From contig JAFKDC010000001.1 of NCBI GenBank assembly GCA_017255395.1, positions 124,001-188,000 on the forward strand: a DNA stretch of 64,000 bases. The letters are read 5' to 3'. This document shows positions 38,166 to 48,686 of this stretch, one piece after another. Positions within the stretch are counted from its first letter, which is position 1, and each line of letters opens with the position of its first letter. Source of the DNA: Enemella evansiae. Lineage in GTDB: Bacteria; Pseudomonadota; Alphaproteobacteria; Rhodobacterales; Rhodobacteraceae. The notes below the pieces were generated by a model. That model was not told where the DNA came from. It made no database searches and was given only the letters and a program-made list of their open reading frames with translations. Position numbers and translations under genes: made by a program.

Positions 38166-39392
38166 TCAGGAGCCCAACCGCCGCTTGCGCGCGGCCAGAA
38201 GGCGCAGGCGCAGGGCGTTCAGCTGGATGAAGCCCGCCGCGTCCTTCTGGTCGTAGGCGCCGGCGTCGTCCTCGAAGGTCACATGCGCCTCGGAGTAGAG
38301 CGAGGCGTCGGACCAGCGGCCGACGCAGGTCGCAGACCCCTTGTACAGCTTCAGCCGGACGGTGCCCGAGACCAGTTCCTGCGACTTGTCGATTGCGGCC
38401 TGCAGCATCTCGCGCTCGGGCGAGAACCAGAAGCCGTTGTAGATCAGTTCGGCATAGCGCGGCATCAGGCTGTCCTTCAGGTGGCCCGCGCCGCTGTCCA
38501 GCGTGATCTGCTCGATGCCGCGATGGGCCTCCAGCAGGACGGTGCCGCCGGGGGTCTCGTAGATGCCGCGGGACTTCATGCCGACGAAGCGGTTCTCGAC
38601 AAAGTCGAGGCGGCCGCAGCCGTGCTTGCCGCCCAGCTCGTTGAGCCTGGTGAGGATCGTGGCGGGCGACATGGCCTCGCCGTTGATCGCCACGGCGTCA
38701 CCCTTTTCAAAGGTGATCTCGATGAATTCCGGCGTCTCGGGCGCGTCTTCGGGCGCAACGGTGCGCTGGAAGACATAGTCGGGCGCCATGACGGCGGGAT
38801 CTTCCAGAACCTTACCCTCGGAGGAGGTGTGCAGCAGGTTCGCGTCAACGCTGAACGGTGCCTCGCCGCGCTTGTCCTTGGCGATCGGGATCTGGTTCTG
38901 CTCGGCGAATTCCAGCAGCTTGGTGCGCGAGGACAGGTCCCATTCGCGCCACGGCGCGATGCATTTGACGTCGGGGTTCAGCGCGGCGGCGCTGAGTTCG
39001 AAACGCACCTGATCGTTGCCCTTGCCGGTTGCGCCGTGCGCGATGGCATCGGCGCCGACTTCTTCGGCGATCTCGACCAGCCGCTTGGAAATCAGCGGGC
39101 GGGCAATCGAGGTGCCCAGCAGGTAAAGCCCCTCGTAGACCGCATTGGCGCGGAACATCGGGAAGACGAAATCGCGCACGAATTCCTCGCGCACGTCCTC
39201 GATGTAGATGTTCTCGGGCTTGATCCCCAGCAGCTCGGCCTTCTTGCGTGCAGGCTCCAGCTCTTCGCCCTGACCGAGGTCGGCGGTGAAGGTCACCACC
39301 TCGCAGCCGTATTCGGTCTGAAGCCATTTCAGGATGATCGAGGTGTCGAGGCCACCGGAATAGGCCAGGACAACTTTCTTGGGCGCGCTCAT
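38166..39392 (-). CDS. argG: Argininosuccinate synthase
   Basis: 408 residues. [20 protein letters not shown] holds the ATP-binding SGGLDTS motif; [13 protein letters not shown] and FTYGRWSD-like [19 protein letters not shown] are conserved. It joins citrulline and aspartate in arginine synthesis. No other arg gene is near; divergent from the membrane-protein gene. Confidence 0.97.
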   Translation of the reverse strand: MSAPKKVVLAYSGGLDTSIILKWLQTEYGCEVVTFTADLGQGEELEPARKKAELLGIKPENIYIEDVREEFVRDFVFPMFRANAVYEGLYLLGTSIARPLISKRLVEIAEEVGADAIAHGATGKGNDQVRFELSAAALNPDVKCIAPWREWDLSSRTKLLEFAEQNQIPIAKDKRGEAPFSVDANLLHTSSEGKVLEDPAVMAPDYVFQRTVAPEDAPETPEFIEITFEKGDAVAINGEAMSPATILTRLNELGGKHGCGRLDFVENRFVGMKSRGIYETPGGTVLLEAHRGIEQITLDSGAGHLKDSLMPRYAELIYNGFWFSPEREMLQAAIDKSQELVSGTVRLKLYKGSATCVGRWSDASLYSEAHVTFEDDAGAYDQKDAAGFIQLNALRLRLLAARKRRLGS

Positions 39393-39514
39393 GTCGGGGA
39401 TCCTCTTTGTATACGGCGCGCGGATTACCGGGTTTTGAAGGGCTGGGCAAGGCTGGGCCGTTGACGCCCGCGCCGGACGTGGTAGCCATCCCCGGCACGG
39501 CAGGGAGGTCGAAC

Positions 39515-40294
39515 ATGCGCGGCTGGCATATCTTTACCCATTCGGCGGGGCTGGTTTTCCGCAACCTCGACGCGGCCTTCCGGATCTCTGCGGTGCCCTA
39601 CTGCGCCCACATCGCGGCGCAGATCTTCCTGCTTCTGAATCCCGCGCTTCTGGCCACGCCGGACGTGGGGACGGATATCGACGCCACCATGGGCGGCGCC
39701 CTGCCCCAGGTCGAGCCGCTGGCCTATGCCATTTTCTTCTGCCTGCAATTCGCCGCTGCCATCGCCAGCCTGTGGATCGCGGTGAACTGGCACCGCTACG
39801 TGCTGCTCGAAGAGATCCCCGCCGGTCCGGTGCCGCCGTTCCGGGGCGACCTCGTGCTGGGGTACTTCGGGCGGTCGGTGCTGATCGCGCTCTTGCTGGT
39901 GGTCGCGCTGTTCACGCTGGCCATTCCGGCGGGGCTGCTGATGACCTCGATGCCCGGGGCGACGCTGCCGCTGGTGCTGGCGACGGTGGCGGGTGTGCTT
40001 TACGTCTTTCTCAGGCTGGGGGTGATCCTGCCCGCCGGCACCCTGGGCCGCAAGCTGACGCTGCACAACGCGTGGCAGGCGACCGGCGCCGAAAGCGGCG
40101 CGATCTTCGCGCTGGCGGTGATCTCGGTGCTGGGCATGACCCTTGTGATGATCCCCAATATCGTCGCGGGGGACAGCCTGTCCCTGCTGTCGACGGTCTA
40201 CGGTCTTGCCGTGGGCTGGGTGGTGACCATGGTCGGTGCCTCGCTTCTGACCTCGCTCTACGGTATCTGCGTCGAAGGGCGCACGATCGCCTGA
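39515..40294 (+). CDS. Hypothetical polytopic membrane protein
   Basis: 259 residues from the ATG at 39515 (GGGAGG upstream). About six hydrophobic helices: near residues 21-42, 66-85, 112-140, 146-172, 190-212 and 222-245. No enzymatic motif or known family recognised. Possibly co-transcribed with ilvA, which starts 31 bp later, but nothing links their functions. Confidence 0.75.
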   Translation: MRGWHIFTHSAGLVFRNLDAAFRISAVPYCAHIAAQIFLLLNPALLATPDVGTDIDATMGGALPQVEPLAYAIFFCLQFAAAIASLWIAVNWHRYVLLEEIPAGPVPPFRGDLVLGYFGRSVLIALLLVVALFTLAIPAGLLMTSMPGATLPLVLATVAGVLYVFLRLGVILPAGTLGRKLTLHNAWQATGAESGAIFALAVISVLGMTLVMIPNIVAGDSLSLLSTVYGLAVGWVVTMVGASLLTSLYGICVEGRTIA

Positions 40295-40325
40295 ATCGCA
40301 CCATGACCTTGGGAAGGCTTTCGCC

Positions 40326-41552
40326 ATGACCGATTTTCAGTCCCGCGCCCGCGCCGCCGAAGAGGCGATGCGCGCGGCCTTCCCCGAAACCCCGCTGCTG
40401 CGCAACGACCACCTGTCGCAGCTTTACGGTGCCGACATCTGGCTCAAGCGCGAAGATCTGTCGCCGGTGCGAAGCTACAAGCTGCGCGGCGCCTTCAACG
40501 CCATGCGCAAGCAGACCGGAGAGGCGCTGTTCGTGGCCGCGAGCGCGGGCAACCACGCGCAGGGCGTGGCCTGGATGTGCCGCCAGTTCGACGTGAAGGG
40601 CGTGATCTTCATGCCGGTGACGACGCCGCAGCAGAAGATCCGGAAGACAGAGATGTTCGGCGGCGCCAATGTCGAGATTCGCCTGATCGGCGACTATTTC
40701 GACGACTGCCTGCATGCGGCGCAGGCCTTCGTGGCGGCAGAGGGCGGGCATTTCCTGTCGCCCTTCGACGACGAGGACGTGATCGAGGGGCAGGCCTCTG
40801 TCGCGGTCGAGGTCGAGCGCCAGCTGGGCTGCCTGCCCGACCTGATGGTGGTGCCCGTGGGCGGCGGCGGGCTGGCCTCGGGGCTGTTTTCCTATCTCGG
40901 GACCGCTGTGCAGTACACCTTTGTGGAACCCCTGGGTGGCGCCTGCCTGCGTGCGGCGCTGGAAGCCGGAGAGCCTGTCGCCCTGCCCCGCGTCAACACC
41001 TTTGCCGATGGCGCCGCCGTGGCGAAGATTGGCGAGAAGACCTTTGCCTGCCTCAGGGATGTCGGCGTCGCCAATACCCTGACGATCAACGAAGACCGGC
41101 TGTGCACGACGATGCTGGACATGCTGAACGTCGAGGGGATCGTGCTGGAACCGGCCGGGGCGCTGTCGGTCGATGCGCTGAAGGATCTCGGCTTGTCGAT
41201 CCGGGGCCGGACGGTGGTCTGCATCACCTCTGGCGGCAACTTCGACTTCGAGCGGCTGCCCGAGGTGAAGGAGCGCGCCCAACGCTATTCCGGCGTGAAG
41301 AAATATTTCATCCTGCGCCTGCCCCAGCGGCCCGGCGCACTGAAGGATTTCCTGAACTTCCTCGGGCCGGAAGACGATATCGCCCGCTTCGAGTATCTGA
41401 AGAAATCGGCACGCAACTTCGGCTCTGTCCTCATCGGGATAGAGACGGCGCGGCCGCAGAACTTTCACACGCTTCTGGCGAAGCTGGATGCTCATGGCTT
41501 TACCTACCAGGACATCACCGAAAACGAGACGGTTGCGCAATTCGTGATCTAA
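40326..41552 (+). CDS. ilvA: Threonine ammonia-lyase (threonine deaminase)
   Basis: 408 residues. PLP lysine in KREDLSPVRSYKLRGAFNAM, ASAGNHAQGVAW, and the PVGGGGLASGL phosphate loop. A single ACT-like regulatory domain ends the protein (FILRLPQRPGALKDFLNFLG), the short alphaproteobacterial form. It makes 2-oxobutanoate for isoleucine and is normally inhibited by isoleucine. Confidence 0.93.
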   Translation: MTDFQSRARAAEEAMRAAFPETPLLRNDHLSQLYGADIWLKREDLSPVRSYKLRGAFNAMRKQTGEALFVAASAGNHAQGVAWMCRQFDVKGVIFMPVTTPQQKIRKTEMFGGANVEIRLIGDYFDDCLHAAQAFVAAEGGHFLSPFDDEDVIEGQASVAVEVERQLGCLPDLMVVPVGGGGLASGLFSYLGTAVQYTFVEPLGGACLRAALEAGEPVALPRVNTFADGAAVAKIGEKTFACLRDVGVANTLTINEDRLCTTMLDMLNVEGIVLEPAGALSVDALKDLGLSIRGRTVVCITSGGNFDFERLPEVKERAQRYSGVKKYFILRLPQRPGALKDFLNFLGPEDDIARFEYLKKSARNFGSVLIGIETARPQNFHTLLAKLDAHGFTYQDITENETVAQFVI

Positions 41553-41606
41553 GGCGTTTGGGCTTTGCCCGGCGCGTGCATCATCGACTGTTCCGGCGGC
41601 ACGAAG

Positions 41607-41633
41607 GGCGTGGCAGGATAAGCCTGCCTCGCC
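41607..41633. terminator. Bidirectional hairpin between convergent ilvA and hpt gene
   Basis: GGCG-T-GGCAGG (41607-41617), loop ATAAG, CCTGCC-T-CGCC (41623-41633): ten pairs with one mismatch. It stands between two convergent genes, as expected of a two-way terminator, but has no clear T run. Confidence 0.45.
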
Positions 41634-41649
41634 TTCGGCCGGAAACCTG

Positions 41650-41985
41650 TCAGGCGGCCAGCTTGCCGGGAAGGTCGCGTTCGAAAATTGCCCGTGACAG
41701 GCTGTAGATCTCGCGCACCTCGGCGGCGGTGACCGCTTGCGGATTGTTTTCGGCGGCCGCCGTTTCGCCCTTCTGGCAGGCCTGCGCCAGCGCGTCGAAG
41801 CCAAGATTCAGCGCCGCGCCTTTCAGGAAATGCATGTGTTCCTCAAGCAGCACGGGGTTGTCACCGGCGGCTTCAAGTTTTGTGACCGCGGTTTCCACCT
41901 CCTTCAGGAACAGATCGACGATTTCGCCGAAATCCTCGGCCCCGACCTCGTCCACAAGGTCTTCGACACGTGCCCAGTCAATCAT
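41650..41985 (-). CDS. Histidine phosphotransfer (Hpt) domain protein
   Basis: 111 residues from the ATG at 41985 (GGAGGTG upstream); an open frame further upstream has no such site. One Hpt domain: EEHMHFLKGAALNLGF with H52 as the likely phosphorylated histidine in the H-x2-K-G pattern. It would relay phosphate between receiver domains. The divergent neighbour carries a receiver domain, a natural partner. Confidence 0.87.
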   Translation of the reverse strand: MIDWARVEDLVDEVGAEDFGEIVDLFLKEVETAVTKLEAAGDNPVLLEEHMHFLKGAALNLGFDALAQACQKGETAAAENNPQAVTAAEVREIYSLSRAIFERDLPGKLAA

Positions 41986-42150
41986 GATGCACCTCCAGCG
42001 TATCGCCAGAATATGGGGGAGAACGTGAACATAGGGTTTCAACCGGGCGACGGACGCGTGGCGGCAAGGCAAAATTTTACGTTTCAGCAACGGTTAAGGT
42101 CTCTGCGCTAGGCACCCTGACCGTATGACCTTGTCCGGTGAGGGACGTTA

Positions 42151-43422
42151 TTGTTGAACTTGGAACGCCTCGAATGCCCACCGGGCCAGACCGGTGCGAT
42201 CAGCCGCGTGCTGGTGGTCGACGACAGCAACCTGCAATTGCGTATCGTCTCTGCCATGCTGAAACGCTGGGGGTTCGAGGTCGATGTCGCCACATCCGGG
42301 CCCGATGCCCTGAAACTTTGCCTTCACAGGCCGCCGGACCTCGTTCTTTCGGATTGGATGATGCCCGGCATGACCGGGCTGGAGTTCTGCCGCCGGTTCC
42401 GCGCCCTCGACCGGGACGGCTATGGCTACTTCATTCTTCTGACCTCCAAGAGCGACAAGGCCGACGTGGCGCAGGGGCTCGATGCCGGGGCCGACGATTT
42501 CCTGACCAAGCCGGTCAACGCCCACGAATTGCGGGCGCGTATCAACGCCGGTGAGCGCATCGTTTCGATGGAACGGCAGCTGACCGAAACCAACCGGCAG
42601 GTGTCCGACGCGCTTCGGGAACTGCGCGAAATCCACGAGGCCATCGAAAACGATCTGCGGCAGGCGCGCACGATCCAGCAGTCGCTTGTGCCAGAGCGGG
42701 TGCGGACCTTCGGCAGCTCGCGGGTCAGCCTGTTGTTGCAGCCCTGCGGGCATGTCGGTGGCGATCTCGTCGGCATGTTCAGCCCCGCCCCGGATCAGCT
42801 GGGCCTCTACAGCATCGACGTCTCCGGGCACGGTATCACCTCTGCCATGGTCACGGCCCGGGTGGCCGGGTACCTGTCCAGCACCTTCCCGGAGCAGAAC
42901 GTGGCGCTCGACCGGCAAAGCGACCGCCCCTTCGCGCTGCGCGAACCCAGGGATACCGCGCGGCGCCTGAACCAGCGTTTCGCCGCCGATCCCGGGGTCG
43001 AGGAATACCTGACCATGGCCTATGTCGCCGCCGACCTGTCGACCGGCGTGATGCGCCTGGTGCAGGCCGGGCACTCGCCGCCGATCCTGTTGCGGCGCAA
43101 TGGACCTGTGCAGTTCATCGGCGACGGCGGCCTGCCCATCGGCCTTGTGGATGAGGTCACATACGACCAGCACAGCTTTCGGATGGAACGCGGCGATCTG
43201 TTGCTGCTTTATTCGGACGGCTTCACCGAGGCGGTGATGAAAGACGGCAGCATGCTGGGCGAAGACGGGCTGGCACAGCTGTTGTGCGACAGCGCGCAGG
43301 TCGGGACGGGGCCGGACCTGCTAAGCGACATGTTCTGGCGGCTGACCACCGAGATGGCCGACCCCGACCGGCTGGGCGACGACGTCTCTGCCGCGCTGCT
43401 GGAATACGACGTGCTGCGCTGA
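42151..43422 (+). CDS. Response regulator with PP2C-type (SpoIIE/RsbU-like) phosphatase output
   Basis: 423 residues. Receiver domain with D24/D25, phospho-acceptor D68 (VLSDWMMPGMTG) and K120; a coiled linker (ERQLTETNRQVSDALRELREIHEAIENDLRQARTIQQSLVPE); then the phosphatase with GGDLVGMF, IDVSGHGITSAMV and YSDGFTEAVM metal-binding aspartates. TTG start at 42151 or 42154 with GAGGGA upstream. Such proteins usually dephosphorylate an anti-sigma-factor antagonist; no such gene is here. Confidence 0.92.
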   Translation: MLNLERLECPPGQTGAISRVLVVDDSNLQLRIVSAMLKRWGFEVDVATSGPDALKLCLHRPPDLVLSDWMMPGMTGLEFCRRFRALDRDGYGYFILLTSKSDKADVAQGLDAGADDFLTKPVNAHELRARINAGERIVSMERQLTETNRQVSDALRELREIHEAIENDLRQARTIQQSLVPERVRTFGSSRVSLLLQPCGHVGGDLVGMFSPAPDQLGLYSIDVSGHGITSAMVTARVAGYLSSTFPEQNVALDRQSDRPFALREPRDTARRLNQRFAADPGVEEYLTMAYVAADLSTGVMRLVQAGHSPPILLRRNGPVQFIGDGGLPIGLVDEVTYDQHSFRMERGDLLLLYSDGFTEAVMKDGSMLGEDGLAQLLCDSAQVGTGPDLLSDMFWRLTTEMADPDRLGDDVSAALLEYDVLR

Positions 43423-43427
43423 CCCGG

Positions 43428-43865
43428 TCAAAGGCAAAGGCGCCGCACGAAGTCGCGCTCGCCGGGGTTGCCCAGCATCTCGGCGGCCAGACCGGCGGGC
43501 ATCCACAAGGCGGTATGGCCGGGCTCTGACGGGGCTTCGCGGCCAAGGACGGGCTCTGCGGCGTAAAGGATGCACATCTTCTCGGCCCAAATCTCGTATT
43601 CGGGCATGAAGGTGAACCGCCGGAACGCGCCCAGCCGCCGGGGATTGGCGATGGTCCAGCCGGTCTCTTCGCGGATTTCGCGGTGCAGTGCGGCCAGCGG
43701 CTGCTCCCCCGGGTCGATACCGCCGCCGGGCAGCTGGTATTCGGGATAGGGCTCTGACTGATGGGTCAGCAGCAGCGCCCCGTCGCGCGGCAGGATCGCG
43801 TAGACCCCGGGCCGAAAGATGTACCTGCGGCCCGTTTCGGGGGCCTCTCCGTATCGCGGCGCCAT
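43428..43865 (-). CDS. Nudix hydrolase
   Basis: 145 residues. Nudix box GGGIDPGEQPLAALHREIREETGW fits G-x5-E-x7-R-E-x2-E-E-x-G. Substrate not readable. It ends only 5 bp from the convergent phosphatase gene. Confidence 0.88.
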   Translation of the reverse strand: MAPRYGEAPETGRRYIFRPGVYAILPRDGALLLTHQSEPYPEYQLPGGGIDPGEQPLAALHREIREETGWTIANPRRLGAFRRFTFMPEYEIWAEKMCILYAAEPVLGREAPSEPGHTALWMPAGLAAEMLGNPGERDFVRRLCL

Positions 43866-43941
43866 GGGGACCCCTTTGCGTTTGCGTCAGCTTTCCCTAT
43901 ATGACCGCCTATTGCCATTCACCGGCAGACAAGGAAACCCC

Positions 43942-44925
43942 ATGAGCTTCGGCACCAAACTCGCCTGGGACGATACCGTCCTTCCTTTCCAGCTTGACCG
44001 CTCCGACATGCGTGGACGCGTGGCGCGTCTGGATGGCGTATTGTCCGGCGTGCTCAAGCAACACAATTATCCGGCCCCGGTCGAGGCGCTGGTGGCCGAG
44101 ATGGCCCTGCTGACCGCGCTGATCGGCCAGACGATCAAGCTGCGCTGGAAGCTGTCGCTGCAGGTCCAGACCAACGGCCCGGTGCGGATGATCGCCACCG
44201 ACTATTACGGCCCCGAGGAAGAGGGCCAGCCCGCGCGCATCCGCGCCTATGCCAGCTTTGACGCGGATCGCATCACCGAGGCCGCGCCCTTCGAACAGCT
44301 TGGGCAGGGCTATTTCGCCATCCTGATCGATCAGGGTGAGGGCATGCAGCCCTATCAGGGCATCACCCCCGTGGCCGGATCGTCGCTGTCCGACTGCGCC
44401 GCCGCCTATTTCGCCCAGTCCGAGCAGCTGCCCACGACCTTCGCGCTGGCCTATGGCCGCTCGACAGAGCCGGGCGTGCCAGAGCACTGGCGCGCCGGTG
44501 GCATCATGCTGCAGCACATGCCCAAGGCCTCGCCCTTCGCCTCGGGCGATGCGACCGGCGACGCGGGGCTGCTGGCGGCCGAGGATCTGGTCGAGGGCGA
44601 CGAGAAAGAGAACTGGAACCGCGTGAACGCGCATGTCGCGACATTGGAAGAGCTGGAGCTGATCGGCCCCAGCGTGCCGCCGACCGATCTGCTGGTGCGC
44701 CTGTTTCACGAGGAACAGCCACGGGTCTACGACAGCCAGACGATCCGCTTCGGCTGCACCTGTTCCGAGGATCGCGTGCGGCAGTCGCTGTCGATCTACT
44801 CGGCCCGGGACATCGAGAAGATGACCACCGACGAGGGTCTCGTGACCGCCGACTGCCAGTTCTGCGGCGCGCATTACGAACTGGACCCGGCATCGGTGGG
44901 GTTCGAAAGCGATGACAAGGCATGA
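43942..44925 (+). CDS. hslO: Redox-regulated chaperone Hsp33
   Basis: 327 residues from the ATG at 43942 (AAGGAAA upstream). The C-terminal zinc/redox switch has C-x-C (FGCTCSEDRV) and C-x2-C (CQFCGAHYEL). Activated by oxidation to hold unfolding proteins. Overlaps the next gene by 14 bp. Confidence 0.95.
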   Translation: MSFGTKLAWDDTVLPFQLDRSDMRGRVARLDGVLSGVLKQHNYPAPVEALVAEMALLTALIGQTIKLRWKLSLQVQTNGPVRMIATDYYGPEEEGQPARIRAYASFDADRITEAAPFEQLGQGYFAILIDQGEGMQPYQGITPVAGSSLSDCAAAYFAQSEQLPTTFALAYGRSTEPGVPEHWRAGGIMLQHMPKASPFASGDATGDAGLLAAEDLVEGDEKENWNRVNAHVATLEELELIGPSVPPTDLLVRLFHEEQPRVYDSQTIRFGCTCSEDRVRQSLSIYSARDIEKMTTDEGLVTADCQFCGAHYELDPASVGFESDDKA

Positions 44926-45511
44926 TCAGGAACGGGCGCTGCGCCGCGCGCTGACCCGCGCGGCCGGAGCCTCGTCCGACTTCGACCTGAACCGCGATGT
45001 TGCACTGCCGCCGGACCGCAAGCTGCGGGCGGCGGGGGTGCTTGTCGCCTTTCAGGAGGGGCGCGCGGGCCTTGACCTGATCCTGACCAAGCGCTCGTCC
45101 CGGCTGAAGCATCACCCGGGCCAGATCGCCTTTCCCGGCGGCAAGGTCGATCCCGGCGACGCCGACGAGACCGCCGCCGCCCTGCGCGAGGCGCAGGAAG
45201 AGGTCGGGCTGGACCCGGCGGCTGTCGAGGTGCTGGGCACCCTGCCCCCGCATGAAACGGTCACCGGCTTCACGGTGACCCCGGTGCTGGCGATGATCCG
45301 CGCGCCCTTCACCCCCGTGCCGGAACCGGGCGAGGTCGACGAGGTCTTCAGCGTGCCGCTGGCCCATGTCACCGACCCGGCGCGCTTTTCGGTGCAGTGG
45401 CGGCGCTGGCGCGGGCAGCGGCGGCTCTATTACACGGTGCCCTTTGGTCCCTATTACATCTGGGGCGCGACGGCGCGGATGCTGCGGGGGCTGGCGGAGC
45501 GGATGACATGA
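44912..45511 (+). CDS. Nudix-family CoA pyrophosphatase (CoaA/NudL type)
   Basis: 199 residues. LILTKRSSRLKHHPGQIAFPGGKVDPGDADETAAALREAQEEVGL combines the UPF0035 L-x2-T-x-R ... G-Q-x2-F-P-G-G motif with the Nudix box, marking CoA/acyl-CoA pyrophosphatases. Overlaps hslO upstream and the CCA-type gene downstream (ATGA). Confidence 0.9.
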   Translation: MTRHDQERALRRALTRAAGASSDFDLNRDVALPPDRKLRAAGVLVAFQEGRAGLDLILTKRSSRLKHHPGQIAFPGGKVDPGDADETAAALREAQEEVGLDPAAVEVLGTLPPHETVTGFTVTPVLAMIRAPFTPVPEPGEVDEVFSVPLAHVTDPARFSVQWRRWRGQRRLYYTVPFGPYYIWGATARMLRGLAERMT

Positions 45512-46671
45512 CGCAGGTGACCGGCGACTGGCTGACCGCACCCGGTACGCAGGCGGTCATGGGCATGCTCGAAGACGCGGGCTATCAGGCCCATGCGGTC
45601 GGCGGCTGCGTGCGCAACGCGCTTCTGGGTGCGCCGGTGGCCGATGTGGACATCTCCACCGACGCCCGGCCCGAAACCGTCATCGCGCTGGCCAGGGCGG
45701 CGGGGCTGAAGCCCGTGCCCACCGGCATCGACCATGGCACCGTCACCGTCGTCGCCAGGGGCGAGCCCTTCGAGGTCACCACCTACCGTGCCGACGTGGA
45801 AACCGACGGGCGCCGTGCCGTGGTGCGCTTTGCCGATACGATGGCAGAGGACGCGGTGCGCCGCGACTTCACCATGAACGCGCTTTATGCCGACCGGCGC
45901 GGCACGGTGGTCGATCCGCTTGGCGGGCTGCCCGACCTCCGCGCGCGGCACCTGCGCTTCATTCAGGACGCCGCGCAGCGCATCCGCGAGGACTATCTGC
46001 GCACGCTGCGCTATTTCCGCTTTCACGCGTGGTACGGCGACCCGGCGCAGGGCATGGATGCCGAGGCGCTGGCCGCCATCGCTGACAATCTGGACGGCCT
46101 CGACCGCCTGTCCGCCGAGCGCGTGGGCGCCGAACTGCTGAAACTGCTGGCGGCACCCGATCCGGTGCAGGCCGTCGCGGTGATGGCGCAGACCGGTGTC
46201 CTGCCGCGCATCCTGCCCGGTGCCAGCCCGCGCGCCCTTGGGCCGCTGCTGATGGCCGAAGAGGCGCTGGACCTCGCGCCGGAGCCGCTGCGCCGCCTCG
46301 CCGCCACGGGCTTTGCCGACGGGGCCGCGTTGCGCCTGTCGAAACCGGACCAGAAGCGCCTGACGCTGCTGCGAGAGCTGACCGAAGGCACGGCGGGCTT
46401 GCCCGAAGTGGCCTGGCGCCATGGTGCGGCTACCGCCAGCGACACCGCCGCGCTGCGCGCCGCCATACTGGAGCAGCCGGTCGATCCCGCCGCCCTGCCC
46501 GACCTTGCCAAGGCCGCGCAGGCGCGCTTTCCGGTGACGGCGCAGGATCTCATGCCCGCGCTTTCGGGCAAGGCGCTGGGCGACCGGCTGCGTGCGCTGG
46601 AAGCGCAATGGATCGCCTCGGGTTTCGCGCTCAGCCGCGAAGATTTGCTCAAGACGCCCCCTGAAGCGTGA
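45508..46671 (+). CDS. CCA tRNA nucleotidyltransferase / poly(A) polymerase family
   Basis: 387 residues from the ATG at 45508 in the overlap with the preceding gene. Head domain YQAHAVGGCVRNALLGAPVADVDISTDARPE has the metal-binding D-x-D; TVTVVARGEPFEVTTYRAD and RRDFTMNALY follow. Class II enzyme. In a bacterium of this kind it most likely adds the 3' CCA to tRNA. Poly(A) addition cannot be excluded. Confidence 0.9.
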   Translation: MTQVTGDWLTAPGTQAVMGMLEDAGYQAHAVGGCVRNALLGAPVADVDISTDARPETVIALARAAGLKPVPTGIDHGTVTVVARGEPFEVTTYRADVETDGRRAVVRFADTMAEDAVRRDFTMNALYADRRGTVVDPLGGLPDLRARHLRFIQDAAQRIREDYLRTLRYFRFHAWYGDPAQGMDAEALAAIADNLDGLDRLSAERVGAELLKLLAAPDPVQAVAVMAQTGVLPRILPGASPRALGPLLMAEEALDLAPEPLRRLAATGFADGAALRLSKPDQKRLTLLRELTEGTAGLPEVAWRHGAATASDTAALRAAILEQPVDPAALPDLAKAAQARFPVTAQDLMPALSGKALGDRLRALEAQWIASGFALSREDLLKTPPEA

Positions 46672-46725
46672 CAAACGCATCCTTTGCGGCTAAGAGGGTT
46701 TTCGAACCCGACCGGAGGACACTTG

Positions 46726-46761
46726 ATGGTGCATGACAGGACCCAGCCCAGCCCAGCCTGA
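46726..46761 (+). CDS. Possible leader peptide (11 codons) ahead of the ABC exporter operon
   Basis: GGAGGA at 46714-46719 is followed 6 bases later by ATG and the short frame MVHDRTQPSPA then TGA. It lies in the 171-bp gap between the CCA-type gene and the first exporter. The ribosome site is as good as that of real genes nearby. It could be a regulatory leader peptide or a remnant; no family recognised. The rest of the gap has no other feature except the exporter ribosome site GAGGAG. Confidence 0.35.
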   Translation: MVHDRTQPSPA

Positions 46762-46842
46762 GCCGCCTTGTTTTGCACGGGTGGCCCATGGCCCCCGCTT
46801 CCCATCTCGTGATTCGCTTTTGCTCTGTGAGGAGCCTCCGGA

Positions 46843-48686
46843 ATGTTTCGTTTCTTTGAAAATCTTGTCGATCCCTATGCCAAGTACCGGCAGACCGACA
46901 CGCCGCCGCGTCGGCTGTTGCCCTTCATGCTGGACTACGCGCAGCCCTTTCGGGGGGTCTTTGTCTGGGCCACCCTTCTGTCCATCGTCGTCGCGGCGGT
47001 AGAAATCTGGCTGATCTGGGTCATGGGCTGGGTGGTCGACATCCTGTCGGGCGACCCGCAACAGGTCTGGCAGGATCACGGCTGGGCGCTGATCGGCATG
47101 GGTGTCTTCATCCTGGTCCTGCGGCCGTTGATCCAGGCGGCGGACGTGCTGCTTCTGAACAACACGATCCTGCCGAACTTCGGCACGCTGATCCGCTGGC
47201 GCGCGCATGGCCATGTGCTGCGCCAGTCGGTCGGCTGGTTCGAGAACGACTTTGCGGGGCGCATCGCCAACCGCATCATGCAGACCCCGCCCGCGGCGGG
47301 CGAAGCGGTGTTCCAGATCTTCGACGCGATCACCTTTTCCATCGCCTATGTGGTGGGTGCCATGGTGCTTCTGGGCGACGCCGACCCGCGCCTGATGATC
47401 CCCATGGCGCTGTGGCTGGTGCTCTACGGCGGCCTCATGCGCTGGACCGTCGTGCGCGTTGGCCCGGCCTCCAAGGCGGCCAGCGATGCGCGCAGCCTTG
47501 TGACGGGGCGCGTGGTGGACAGCTACACCAACATCCACTCGGTCAAGATGTTCGCCCACACCGGGTCGGAACTGGACTACGCGAAAGAGGCCATCGAGGT
47601 CTCGCGCAAGACCTTCCAGGACGAGATGCGGATCTACACCATCATGGACGTCACCCTGATGGTGCTGAACGGCCTGCTGATCGTCGGTGTCGTCGGCTGG
47701 GCGCTGGCGCTGTGGATGCAGGGCGCGGCCTCGACCGGGGCCGTGGCGGCGGCGACCGCGCTGACGCTGCGGCTGAACGCCATGACCGGCTGGATCATGT
47801 GGGCGCTGACCTCGTTCTTCCGCCAGCTTGGCGTCGTGGCCGAGGGGATGGAGACGATTGCCCAGCCGATTGCGCTGACCGATTCCGATGGCGCGCAGCC
47901 GCTGCGCCTGACCGACGGGCGGATCGAGATCAAGGGGCTGAGCCACCACTACGGGCGCGAGGCCGGCGGTCTGGACAACATCGACATCGTGATCGAACCG
48001 GGCGAGAAGGTCGGGCTGATCGGCCGCTCTGGCGCGGGCAAGTCGACGCTGGTGAAGCTGCTCTTGCGCTTCTACGACGCCGAGAAGGGCGCGATCCGCA
48101 TCGACGGGCAGGACATTTCCGAGGTGACGCAGGACAGCCTGCGGCTGGCCATCGGCATGGTGCAGCAGGACAGCAGCCTTCTGCACCGCTCGGTCCGGGA
48201 CAATATCCTCTACGGGCGTCCAGATGCATCGGAAGACGACATGATCCGCGCCGCCCGGCAGGCGCAGGCACATGACTTCATCCTCGACCTGACCGATCCC
48301 AAGGGGCGGCCCGGCTACGACGCCCATGTGGGCGAGCGCGGCGTCAAGCTGTCCGGCGGCCAGCGGCAGCGGGTGACACTGGCGCGGGTGATCCTGAAGG
48401 ACGCGCCGATCCTGCTTCTGGACGAGGCGACCAGCGCGCTGGACTCCGAGGTCGAAGCGGTGATCCAGGACACGCTTTACGGCATGATGGAGGGCAAGAC
48501 CGTCATCGCGATTGCACACAGGTTGTCTACAATCGCGCAGATGGACCGCATCCTGGTGATGGACGCGGGCCGGATCGTCGAAGAGGGCACCCACGACGCG
48601 CTTTTGGCGCAGGGCGGGCTATATGCCGGGTTCTGGGCGCGCCAGTCCGGCGGGTTCATCGACGCGGATTCAGAGGCGGCAGAGTG

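Noticed and set aside
42151-43422. Anti-sigma or antagonist gene expected next to the PP2C regulator
   Set aside because: Neighbours are a Nudix hydrolase and an Hpt protein; no STAS or HATPase-type small gene found in the window.
44702-44717. TGTTTCACGAGGAACA in hslO resembling parS
   Set aside because: Two mismatches break the palindrome centre, it encodes a normal Hsp33 segment (LFHEEQ), and it lies far from the parAB region.
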